64,000 nucleotides of DNA from Flectobacillus rivi. Its GTDB lineage: Bacteria > Bacteroidota > Bacteroidia > Cytophagales > Spirosomataceae. Positions 50,917 to 58,869 of the stretch are shown in pieces. The notes below the pieces were generated by a model that saw nothing but the letters and a program-made list of their open reading frames with translations, was not told where the DNA came from and did no database searches. The stretch lies in the NCBI RefSeq assembly GCF_030056655.1, contig NZ_JASHIE010000003.1, positions 186,001 to 250,000 on the forward strand, in the 5' to 3' direction. The translations under genes were made by a program, and so were the position numbers. The first letter of the stretch is position 1. Each line of letters starts with the position of its first letter.

Positions 50917-50963
50917 CAGTTTTAAACTGTTTAAAGGTGAGTCCAAGGCTAAGTCTTGAATTA
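50917..50963 (-). repeat. TTCAAGACT-family repeat, copy 2
   Basis: Read on the minus strand it starts TAATTCAAGACTTAGCCTTG and continues through GACT to ACAGTTTAAAACTG, the same block order as 31847-31895. Confidence 0.6.
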
Positions 50964-51002
50964 GGAATTTTAATTTTGACCAGCAATAAGATATATTTCT
51001 TC

Positions 51003-51103
51003 TAAGTAATCGTGCAGAATAATATTCAATCAATTAAAGATGTAAGGTATTTATAATTAAAATTTTACATTCACAATTCACAACTCATAATTCTGCACTA
51101 ATA
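51003..51103. repeat. Small inverted-repeat element with GTGCAGAAT ends
   Basis: The left end TAATCGTGCAGAAT (51006-51019) and the right end ATTCTGCACTAATA (51090-51103) are inverted with two mismatches, enclosing about 70 bp of very AT-rich sequence. It is non-coding. Similar ends appear singly near 26132. Confidence 0.55.
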
Positions 51104-51134
51104 CTTATAACGGATATACAATTCACGAATAACG
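51104..51134 (-). repeat. ATTAG-family element, partial copy
   Basis: The minus strand reads CGTTATTCGTGAATTGTATA, then TCCGTTATAAG. It aligns closely with the start of the copy at 41760 (CGTTATTGGTTAATTGTATA, then TCAGTTATCAG). Confidence 0.5.
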
Positions 51135-51209
51135 TTTTACAAATTACTGAGTACAGTACACCTTATCATTTATAAACAAAATATCCCGAAACTTTTAACA
51201 AATAAACTT

Positions 51210-52106
51210 ATGCAAATTGGATTGGTAGGCTTAGGCAAAATGGGTTTTAACCTTGCGTTAAATTTACATAGAAATAGATTTGAGGTAATAGCCAACGATG
51301 TAAACCCTGATTTTGTAACACAAATTGCTCAAAATGGAATTTCTACAGCTTCTAGCTTAGAAGATTTAACTAAACAGCTTTCAGGACGCAGGGTAATCTG
51401 GTTGATGGTACCAGCAGGCGAGATTGTAGATGCTGTCATTGAGCAATTAATTCCTTTATTGAACCCTTCAGACATAATAATAGATGGCGGAAACTCTTTT
51501 TTCAAAGATTCTTTGCGTCGTTACACACATTTGAAAGACAAGGGTATCGACTTCCTTGACTGTGGTACTTCGGGCGGCACCAGCGGTGCTTTGCAAGGCG
51601 CTTGTACCATGATTGGAGGAGATACCGATGTCTTCAAATATGTAGAAGAAGTTTTTCAAAAAATATCTATCCAAAACGGTTATTTACACACAGGGCGAGC
51701 AGGAAGCGGACACTTTACCAAGATGGTTCATAATGGTATTGAGTACGGTATGATGCAGGCCATTGCAGAAGGCTTCGAAGTATTTGAGCGTTCGCAATTT
51801 GACATTGATTTTCAGAAAACTGCTGAATTATTCAATCATGGCTCAGTTGTAAGAGGTTGGTTGATGGAATTGACAGCCAATGCTTTTGCAAAAGACCCGC
51901 AATTGGATGCCATAAAAGGCGTAATGCACTCTTCAGGCGAAGGTAAATGGACACTTGAAACGGCATTGGATATGGGTGTTCCTACGCCTGTAATTGCGCT
52001 CTCAGTGATGATGCGTTATCGCTCTCAAATGGAAGATACTTTTTCAGGAAAAGTAGTCGCAGCACTTCGCAATGAGTTTGGAGGACATGCCGTTGAGAAA
52101 AAATAG
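51210..52106 (+). CDS. gnd: 6-phosphogluconate dehydrogenase, short decarboxylating type
   Basis: The 298-residue enzyme has the Rossmann motif GLVGLGKMG, the substrate motifs IIDGGNSFFKDS and CGTSGGTSGALQGACTMIGG, and the catalytic GSGHFTKMVHNGIEYGMMQA. It is much shorter than the 468-residue NADP enzyme of enterics and fits the short (often NAD-linked, GndA/YqeC-like) class. It converts 6-phosphogluconate to ribulose 5-phosphate and CO2. A gluconokinase gene follows after 33 bp, which forms a two-step gluconate catabolic operon. Confidence 0.93.
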   Translation: MQIGLVGLGKMGFNLALNLHRNRFEVIANDVNPDFVTQIAQNGISTASSLEDLTKQLSGRRVIWLMVPAGEIVDAVIEQLIPLLNPSDIIIDGGNSFFKDSLRRYTHLKDKGIDFLDCGTSGGTSGALQGACTMIGGDTDVFKYVEEVFQKISIQNGYLHTGRAGSGHFTKMVHNGIEYGMMQAIAEGFEVFERSQFDIDFQKTAELFNHGSVVRGWLMELTANAFAKDPQLDAIKGVMHSSGEGKWTLETALDMGVPTPVIALSVMMRYRSQMEDTFSGKVVAALRNEFGGHAVEKK

Positions 52107-52139
52107 TCGTGATAAGCATCCGTAGAATTTAAAATTTGA

Positions 52140-53573
52140 ATGCTTATGGCGCATTATTATGCGGGTATTGATTTGGGCACTACTGCCACAAAAGCTGTAG
52201 TTTTTAATCAAAAAGGGGACGTTTTGCATCAGGTGAGTCGGGAATACCCGATGTATCACCCCCAACCAGAATGGAGCACCCAAAACCCTCAAGATTTACT
52301 CACAGCAACAAAAGATTGTATAGAAGATATTCTTGCTAGATTTGAAGTACGTTTTATAAGTTTCAGCGCAGCAATGCAAAGTTTGATATTGGTCGATGAA
52401 CAACATCAAGCATTAACAGACTGTATGATTTGGGCGGACAATCGAGCAGCAGATATTGCAGATAACCTAAAACAAAATGCAACTGGTCAGCGGTTTTATG
52501 ACATTTCGGGCATTCCGATTCATAGTTTTTCGCCCATGACCAAAATTGCATGGCTTAAGGAACATGAACCAGCATTACTAGCTTCGGCGCATAAACTAAT
52601 TAGCGCCAAAGAATATATCTGGTATCACCTGACCCACGAATACACAATTGATACGACCCTTGCCTCAGGGACTGGGCTTATGGACATACATTCGCTGCAA
52701 TGGTCGGAGGAAATTTTGAACTATCTTAGTATCCAAAAAACACAATTGTCTATAATAGTAAAATCAACCCATCGAGCTTATTGTAAGCAATATGGTCTTG
52801 AATTAGTAAGTGGGGGTGGCGATGGAATTCTGGCTAATTTAGGCTCTGGAGCAATTACTCCCGACAAAATGGCGCTTACAATAGGCACAAGTGGAGCGGT
52901 GAGGGTGGTTTCGAATCAACCTTTTATCGACCCCCAGATGAGAACACAATGCTATCATTTATATGGTACGGAGTATCTCAAATTAGGGGCGGTAAACAAT
53001 GGTGCAGTAGTTTTGCAATGGCTCAAAAATAATATTCTTGAGTCTACCGAAACCTACCAAGAATTATTCGAAAAAGCCTCTAAAGTACCAGTTGGTTCTG
53101 AAGGATTGTTATTTGTGCCTTATATTTTGGGTGAAAGAGCACCCATTTGGGATGCCAAAGCCAAAGGACTCATGATTGGCTTAGACATGCAACATACCCA
53201 AGGGCATATCATTCGAGCCAGTATGGAAGGTATTCTATTTGGGTTAAAACAAATTGCAGAGGTTTTAGTCCCTCAAAAAGAAAAGTTATCCAATATTACT
53301 TTGATGGTCAGCGGAGGCTTTGCCAAAAGTAATTTTTGGTTACAAATGACTGCTGATATTTTTCAAATGAAAGTAGAAGTCAGTAATACCATTGAAAGTT
53401 CGGCATGGGGCGCTGTGTTACTAGGTTTTCAATCATTCGAGATGGAGTATCACAACGATATAAAAAACGAAATCGTTTTTTATCCCAACACGCAGTATAA
53501 TCATGTCTATCAACAAGGGTTTGAGCGATTCAAAAATGTTTACAAGCAATTTCTAAACATTGCGATAACTTAA
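52140..53573 (+). CDS. gntK: FGGY-family carbohydrate kinase, probable gluconokinase (copy 2)
   Basis: The 477-residue protein has phosphate-1 motif YAGIDLGTTATKAVVFN, IWADNRAADIADNL, IPIHSFSPMTKIAWL, FVPYILGERAPIWDAKAKG and HIIRASMEGILFGL. It starts at ATG 52140, or at 52146 two codons later. It is clearly paralogous to the 48014-49531 protein over its whole length. It is 33 bp downstream of gnd on the same strand, so this copy is the likelier dedicated gluconate kinase. A terminator follows at 53623-53650. Confidence 0.87.
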   Translation: MLMAHYYAGIDLGTTATKAVVFNQKGDVLHQVSREYPMYHPQPEWSTQNPQDLLTATKDCIEDILARFEVRFISFSAAMQSLILVDEQHQALTDCMIWADNRAADIADNLKQNATGQRFYDISGIPIHSFSPMTKIAWLKEHEPALLASAHKLISAKEYIWYHLTHEYTIDTTLASGTGLMDIHSLQWSEEILNYLSIQKTQLSIIVKSTHRAYCKQYGLELVSGGGDGILANLGSGAITPDKMALTIGTSGAVRVVSNQPFIDPQMRTQCYHLYGTEYLKLGAVNNGAVVLQWLKNNILESTETYQELFEKASKVPVGSEGLLFVPYILGERAPIWDAKAKGLMIGLDMQHTQGHIIRASMEGILFGLKQIAEVLVPQKEKLSNITLMVSGGFAKSNFWLQMTADIFQMKVEVSNTIESSAWGAVLLGFQSFEMEYHNDIKNEIVFYPNTQYNHVYQQGFERFKNVYKQFLNIAIT

Positions 53574-53622
53574 AAACTTCTTTACAAACTTAGCTATCAC
53601 TATCTATCCCCCTAATAAACGA

Positions 53623-53656
53623 AAAGGCTTAATCGTGAGATTAAGCCTTTATATTT
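53623..53656. terminator. Bidirectional terminator between gluconokinase 2 and esterase
   Basis: Perfect 12-bp arms AAAGGCTTAATC (53623-53634) and GATTAAGCCTTT (53639-53650) with a GTGA loop lie between convergent genes. Confidence 0.85.
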
Positions 53657-54661
53657 TTATCTAAATGCCAACACATCTTTGTGTTTTTTGAAAACCTTTT
53701 TCAAAAAATGGTCAACATACTCAACCGTTGGGTCAAACCATGGCGTAAACAAGCAAAAAGAGTGTGGGGAATCTTTAAAAGTATGTACTTCTGAATAAAT
53801 ATGATTAGCCTCCAAAATTTTACGATAATCGTCTCTTCCTGCGTGCATTCGCTCTACACTACTATTGATAAACAAGGTTGGTGGCGTATTTTTTCCAGTA
53901 TAAGTCAAGGCTGAGCCTTCTTTCCAAAGCGTTGGATTTTCGTCCTTACCGTATCCAAACCAGTAGGTAGCGGCAGAGGTTCTTTTGGAATCGTCTCCCT
54001 CACCCGATTCTGGATGAATAAATGCTACAATACCATCTATGTCAACAATTGCCTGTACATCGCTAGAAACACCCGTAACACCTTCGTTTGCTTCAAAGGT
54101 CTGAACACCATTGGTATTACCCACCAAAGAAGCCAGTTGTCCACCAGCCGAAAAACCTAAACTTGCAATCTTGTTGGCATCTACATGATATTGCGAAGCA
54201 TTGGAACGAATCCATCTTACGGCAGCTTTCAAATCTTGCACCGCAGCAGGATATAATGCTTCTGTAGAAAGACGATATTCTGCCGTAAAAGTAGCATATC
54301 CTAATGATGCTAACTTTTGAGCCAAAGGAATATGTTGTGCTCTATTACCAGAACGCCAACCTCCTCCATGAATAATCAAAATAGCAGGATGTGGTTGATG
54401 ATGCTTTTCTTTGGGATAAAAAGCATCCAATTTCAATTCCCTATCACCGATTTTAGCATACACTATATCCCGTTTTTCTGTAACATTGGCATACTGGTTT
54501 TCGATAACCAAAAGTGCATTGGGATGTGTTTTAAGGGTTGTTTTTAAAGCTGAATAGCTATTGTAGGAATTGTCTTTCACACCCGTTACCCCAACGGTCG
54601 ATTGAGCCAAGGAAGTAATAGACAGTGACACTGAAAGAGTAATGGTTAGTAGCGCTTTCAC
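53657..54661 (-). CDS. Secreted alpha/beta-hydrolase carbohydrate-esterase-like protein
   Basis: The 334-residue protein has a signal peptide ending SLAQ (residue 20) and an esterase/lipase-like fold: oxyanion motif IIHGGGWRSG, nucleophile elbow GFSAGG (Ser), acid region near INSSVERMHAGRDDY, and catalytic His in DSPHSF. It resembles the BD-FAE type of acetyl or feruloyl esterases that act on plant polysaccharides. It lies 58 bp downstream of the pectinesterase gene on the same strand, so it probably removes acetyl or other acyl groups from pectin. Confidence 0.85.
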   Translation of the reverse strand: MKALLTITLSVSLSITSLAQSTVGVTGVKDNSYNSYSALKTTLKTHPNALLVIENQYANVTEKRDIVYAKIGDRELKLDAFYPKEKHHQPHPAILIIHGGGWRSGNRAQHIPLAQKLASLGYATFTAEYRLSTEALYPAAVQDLKAAVRWIRSNASQYHVDANKIASLGFSAGGQLASLVGNTNGVQTFEANEGVTGVSSDVQAIVDIDGIVAFIHPESGEGDDSKRTSAATYWFGYGKDENPTLWKEGSALTYTGKNTPPTLFINSSVERMHAGRDDYRKILEANHIYSEVHTFKDSPHSFCLFTPWFDPTVEYVDHFLKKVFKKHKDVLAFR

Positions 54662-54719
54662 AATATTTATAAATATTTAAAGATTTTTTACGGTTATTAC
54701 AACAAAGATAAAGCTTCTT

Positions 54720-55700
54720 TTATTTATCTGACCAGAATTTAGATAATTCTTGTGTTATTTTTCCTGCAAAAATCTCTGATTTACTGTAGTTTAAGGCTTC
54801 CACTTTAGTCAAATTCTTAGACCATTTTACCCGATTTGCCATGTTTGCACCTTTTCCTGTCGAATTATATTCAGCATAAAATACTGTTTTTTCGGTTGAT
54901 GGTCTACCCCAGTTATTCCATCCTTCTGCTAAGATATGACTGCCAATTTCACAATCGATAAAAACAGTTTTAGCAAAATCTCTCCAAGGTCTGCCCAAAT
55001 ACACTTTGGTGACGTTGGCATCAGCAGTGAGTTTACAATTTTTGAAAACATAGCCATACACCACCCAATCAGGTGTCGATGCTGCCGAAACGTATCCATC
55101 TGCCTTTGAGTGAATATGACAACGTTCGAAAAGTGCCGTAGAAGAACCAAAAATAAAATCGACAGTTCCTTCGATATAACAATCTTCAAATAGCTGTCGA
55201 GCGTTTTCTCCCGAGGCAAAAATAGTATCTTGATTTCCTAAAAAGCGACAATTCTTAAAAACGCATCTATCGCCTTCGACATGCAATGCCACCGCCTGTC
55301 CTACCCTTCCAGCGGTATTTTCAATCGTTAAGTTTTCAAAAGAAAGGTTATTGCCCATCACTCGCAAGGTATAAGAATCAAAAGTCTCCATTTTACCTTT
55401 TCCTGAGTAATCGTTGTAGCTGATAATCGTACTATCCTTGTCTTCCCCAACAAATTTGATATTAGTCAAGGTACTCGGAATATCTAATTTTTCTACATAT
55501 TTACCCTTTTTGATTTTTATAGTGATGCCTTTAGGAAGATAGACTCTGACAGCGTTGATAGCATCTTGGATATACTTAAAATCGCCAGTACCATCTTTTG
55601 CTACTACCAAATCATGTTGGACTTTTAGGGCTTGTGCATTAACGCCAATAATACTCAGACAAAAACAGATAGCAATACAAGTGAAGATTCGTTGGAACAT
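54720..55700 (-). CDS. Pectinesterase (CE8)
   Basis: The 326-residue protein has a signal peptide ending VNAQ (residue 22) and a right-handed beta-helix with CE8 motifs: LVVAKDGTGDFKYIQDAINA, GNQDTIFASG (acid catalyst Asp), EGTVDFIFGSSTALFE (nucleophile Asp) and VYLGRPWRDFAKTVF (Arg). It demethylates homogalacturonan at the surface or in the periplasm. The length is normal and all catalytic residues are present. The esterase gene follows in the same operon; no pectate lyase is in the window. Confidence 0.95.
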   Translation of the reverse strand: MFQRIFTCIAICFCLSIIGVNAQALKVQHDLVVAKDGTGDFKYIQDAINAVRVYLPKGITIKIKKGKYVEKLDIPSTLTNIKFVGEDKDSTIISYNDYSGKGKMETFDSYTLRVMGNNLSFENLTIENTAGRVGQAVALHVEGDRCVFKNCRFLGNQDTIFASGENARQLFEDCYIEGTVDFIFGSSTALFERCHIHSKADGYVSAASTPDWVVYGYVFKNCKLTADANVTKVYLGRPWRDFAKTVFIDCEIGSHILAEGWNNWGRPSTEKTVFYAEYNSTGKGANMANRVKWSKNLTKVEALNYSKSEIFAGKITQELSKFWSDK

Positions 55701-55908
55701 AAATTAATTAGATTACAGGTTTTTACATAAATTTCTTTTAAAAGAACCTATAAGTAATTTTTTACTGGAAAGTAGAGCTTGTAAAATGGTAAAGCTGTTG
55801 AAGAAGCTTAAATGTAGATTTGTGAATGGCAAACTGTGAATTTGAGTTGTATAAAGGATTTTATTTTTGTTCAAAAAAGTTCTTATTCATTGTTTTTTCG
55901 GGTGTAGA

Positions 55909-55962
55909 TGCAACCCTTGCGGTTGCCATGTTGAAGGAGGCAACTGCAAGAGTTGTCAATAA
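55909..55962. repeat. Hairpin element, copy 2
   Basis: GATGCAACCCTTGCGGTTGC pairs imperfectly with GGCAACTGCAAGAGTTGTC around an ATGTTGAAGGA loop. It corresponds to the reverse complement of the 31978-32046 element. CTTTCGTAC follows just after it, as it does downstream of copy 1. Confidence 0.65.
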
Positions 55963-56087
55963 ACTAAACTTTCGTACAGCACTAATTTTGAATTTAAAAG
56001 ATTAGTTAGCGGATTACTCTATTTCTTGAAAACAAATTTTATCCTGCACACTAACTATGAATCTGTTGTGTAACAAAAAGATATTTT

Positions 56088-56121
56088 CCCTTAGCGGGCA
56101 ACTTAAGTCGCCCGCTAAGGG
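56088..56121 (-). terminator. Terminator of the phospholipase C gene
   Basis: Perfect 12-bp arms CCCTTAGCGGGC (56088-56099) and GCCCGCTAAGGG (56110-56121) lie just past the stop. On the minus strand AAAATATCTTTTTG follows. Confidence 0.75.
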
Positions 56122-56128
56122 GAAAGAT

Positions 56129-58684
56129 CTAGACTGTTTTGACTAGTCCCATCGCTGGGTCGGTAAAGCTTGATTTACCTGTTTCAACATGCCCAGCGTA
56201 TCTTCTCAAAAAGACAGCATCGTCTTTTACTTTTACCGAGAAATCATACCAGTTATAACTTTTGGTAAGATTTAAGACTAATTTTTGCGATTGACCAGCA
56301 GAAACATTAATCGTTTTCAAACCCGTTTCATAAGATTCATCGATAATCTCAACAACAATATCTGCCTTTGAAATATTCTCTAAATTCAACACAACATTGC
56401 CCGTTAGGATTTCGCTGGTAGAAGTCGATTCGTAGGTCAAACTTGTTTTTAACTTATCTGACGCATCTCCTTTAAACGTTCTAAAAAAGCCATTGGGAGC
56501 ATAAACGTCAACAGCGTATTGTCCTGACTCAGACTCAGACAATTGCCAAGTATCTTTCAATTGATCGCCAGCTTTTACGGCATAATCTCTTGCCAACATC
56601 GTCTCATAACCTAGAGATTTTCCTTCTGTATCTTTCTTTTGATAAGGAATCGTTGAATAAGCTTTGAAAGGTGAACCTTTGGTGCTTTTACCAAAAACCG
56701 TCGTTCCTGCCTTCATTTTGAGTTCAAAAGCATCACCTTTTAACTGTCCATCTACATATAATTCGTAAGAAATAGCACAGGCTGGTCGAATACCTTTTTC
56801 TTGTTGAGGCATCCATTTTGCTACTTGAGGATTTTGATTAATTGCCTCTTGCTCGGCTTCGGTCAGTACCTTATAACCCGATGGCAGTTGCTTAAACTGC
56901 GCTTGGTGGACAGCTTGTATAAAAGGCTCTTTCTCTACAAAACTAGGCAGAGGAATATTTTCGCCATTGTATGACTGAAAAACAGAAGTCAAATCTCCAC
57001 AAACGGTTCTTCGCCATTCAGTGATATTGCTTTCATGTATATTCTTCTTTGTTTTTTTAGAAACAAATTTTTCCAAAAACTGAATCACAGAAGTATGATC
57101 AAAAACCTCTGAACATACGCGACCGCCACGAGTCCATGGAGAGGCAATCAAAAGTGGTACTCTAAAGCCTAATCCAATAGGTCCTTTGCGAATATCCTTG
57201 TAAGAACGTTGCTGTTCATGCGCAATATTTACTCGCTCTGCTGAGGCATCAATACCATGCGATACCTTTCCAGCGTCTTGCGCCTGATGGTCTGGAGCAA
57301 CATAAGGCGGAATATGGTCGAAATAGCCATCGTTTTCGTCATATGCCAAAATAAAGATGGTTTTCTTCCAAACCTCTGGATTTTTGGTTAAAATATCCAT
57401 TGCCTCTGACAAATACCAAGCCCCATACCATGGTGCACCTGGGTGGTCAGAAAAGTTTTCAGGTGCCACCAACCAAGAAACCGTTGGCAAATTGTTGTTG
57501 TTCACATCCTCTCGAAACTGATACAAGACATCGCTTTGAGGCACTGCCATTTCACGCTCTTTGCCTTCAAAATCGTATTTGATATGACTTAATTTTCTAT
57601 AATTAGGGTCTTTTCTGTTATTCGTAAAAGCACGCTGATGTATGGCTTTTTGAGTATCTGTCAAATCCTTGAACTTGTCAGGATGATAGGTGACTAGGTC
57701 TACTTTGATTTGTGCAAACCAGCCTTTTTTCGAATCGAGTTGTCTTTGAGCTTTTTTATATTCAGCACTCGAGGCATCTAACGTTGGAAGTTTTTGTTCC
57801 AAAGTGCTGATTTCTTCTGGCAAAACTTTCTCCATTTTTTGAATATATTCATAATATTCTGGAGCAAATTTTACTTTATAATTCTCAAACCACTCAATAG
57901 GGTTATCAGTAAAGTTAGAAAGCCAAGCATCCTCCTCTCCTTCTAAGCCTGAGGATAAACTGATTTCATTTTGGTAAATTTTCCAAGGTACATTTGCCTC
58001 CTGAAGTCTTTCGGGAAAGGTTTTCCATTTAGCCCATTTTTCATAATCAATATCCTCATTCTTTACATTGGCCTTAGAATTGAAAGAAGCTTTTTCGCGA
58101 ATAGTACCTGACCATAAATACAAACGATTGGGCGTTGTTCCCGTCAAAGAAGAGCAGAAATTTTGGTCACAAATGGTAAAGGCATCAGCCATGGCATAGT
58201 AAAAAGGAATATCCTCACGATTATAATAGCCCAAAGTCAGGGGCATATCTTTATAATCTTTGTTACCAGACTGCTTCGCTCCCAACCAACCGTTATTCTT
58301 TCCATTGTTGAGTGCATCGATTTGATTTTCCCACGAGTGTGGCAACGAACTCATCCATGTAGCTTTTGAATCCTTTAGATTTAGTCGGAAAGGGGTGTAA
58401 GTCTTGCCATCTTTTGTAGATTGTAACCAAACTTTACGTTTATCACCATCCGTCAAAGCGCGAGGGTCATTAAAGCCACGAACTCCCTGTAGGGTACCAA
58501 AACAGTGGTCAAATGAGCGGTTTTCTTGCATCAAAATTACCACGTGCTCAGCATCCCAAAAAGAACTACCTTGGGCAGGGTTAATTTCCAATGCTCGTTG
58601 AATAGATTGAGGTAGTGCGCCAAAAAATCCAGCGCCACTAGCTAGAAAGGAGGCTTTTTTAATAAATTCTCTTCTTGATTCCAT
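56129..58684 (-). CDS. Phosphocholine-specific phospholipase C, Tat-exported
   Basis: I start at ATG 58684 (MESRREFIKKASFLASGAG), a twin-arginine signal, giving 851 residues; the open frame to 58711 adds only nine. The phosphoesterase domain holds VVILMQENRSFDHCFGTLQG, GTTPNRLYLWSG, SWLVAPENFSDHPG and YDENDGYFDHIPPY. The C-terminal part (about 640-850) has two DUF756-like beta domains. The length fits non-haemolytic phospholipase C. It cleaves phosphatidylcholine or sphingomyelin in the periplasm or outside, providing phosphocholine. I see no clear Pho-type array in front of it. Confidence 0.93.
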   Translation of the reverse strand: MESRREFIKKASFLASGAGFFGALPQSIQRALEINPAQGSSFWDAEHVVILMQENRSFDHCFGTLQGVRGFNDPRALTDGDKRKVWLQSTKDGKTYTPFRLNLKDSKATWMSSLPHSWENQIDALNNGKNNGWLGAKQSGNKDYKDMPLTLGYYNREDIPFYYAMADAFTICDQNFCSSLTGTTPNRLYLWSGTIREKASFNSKANVKNEDIDYEKWAKWKTFPERLQEANVPWKIYQNEISLSSGLEGEEDAWLSNFTDNPIEWFENYKVKFAPEYYEYIQKMEKVLPEEISTLEQKLPTLDASSAEYKKAQRQLDSKKGWFAQIKVDLVTYHPDKFKDLTDTQKAIHQRAFTNNRKDPNYRKLSHIKYDFEGKEREMAVPQSDVLYQFREDVNNNNLPTVSWLVAPENFSDHPGAPWYGAWYLSEAMDILTKNPEVWKKTIFILAYDENDGYFDHIPPYVAPDHQAQDAGKVSHGIDASAERVNIAHEQQRSYKDIRKGPIGLGFRVPLLIASPWTRGGRVCSEVFDHTSVIQFLEKFVSKKTKKNIHESNITEWRRTVCGDLTSVFQSYNGENIPLPSFVEKEPFIQAVHQAQFKQLPSGYKVLTEAEQEAINQNPQVAKWMPQQEKGIRPACAISYELYVDGQLKGDAFELKMKAGTTVFGKSTKGSPFKAYSTIPYQKKDTEGKSLGYETMLARDYAVKAGDQLKDTWQLSESESGQYAVDVYAPNGFFRTFKGDASDKLKTSLTYESTSTSEILTGNVVLNLENISKADIVVEIIDESYETGLKTINVSAGQSQKLVLNLTKSYNWYDFSVKVKDDAVFLRRYAGHVETGKSSFTDPAMGLVKTV

Positions 58685-58776
58685 AAGTTTTTGTTTCAAT
58701 TGGGTAAGCATACTTAGCCTTTTACCATCGTTTGTGTTCGATTAGTACAAATCGCTAAATTGACCATACAATTTCA

Positions 58777-58822
58777 AACTCCTGTATCATATTGTTGTCA
58801 TTTTCAATATGGTACAGGAGTT
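58777..58822 (-). terminator. Terminator of the multi-PAS gene
   Basis: 18-bp arms (AACTCCTGTATCATATTG at 58777-58794, complement at 58805-58822 with one G-T pair) and a 10-nt loop separate the PAS gene from the phospholipase gene on the same strand. Confidence 0.75.
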
Positions 58823-58869
58823 AAAATACAAAACAAATTTAAAAGAAGAAGGTTATCGTTACGATAAAT

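Larger units (their letters stand above)
50455..51209. other. 755-bp repeat-rich interval between divergent gluconate operons
   Basis: It contains a 20-bp exact direct repeat (50741-50760, 51003-51022), a TTCAAGACT-family repeat (50917-50963), a small element at 51005-51103 and a partial ATTAG-family element (51104-51134). A 75-codon plus-strand frame from 50471 has unconvincing composition. I see no gene. Confidence 0.55.
55701..56128. other. Non-coding interval with a hairpin element and a terminator
   Basis: It contains the promoter region of the pectinesterase gene, the second copy of the GCAACCC hairpin element (55909-55962) and the phospholipase terminator (56088-56121). No gene is seen. 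Confidence 0.55.

Noticed and set aside
58685..58869. Search for a Pho box before phospholipase C
   Set aside because: No 11-bp-phased units with a TAnnTTTG box were seen, although the enzyme type would fit a Pho regulon.
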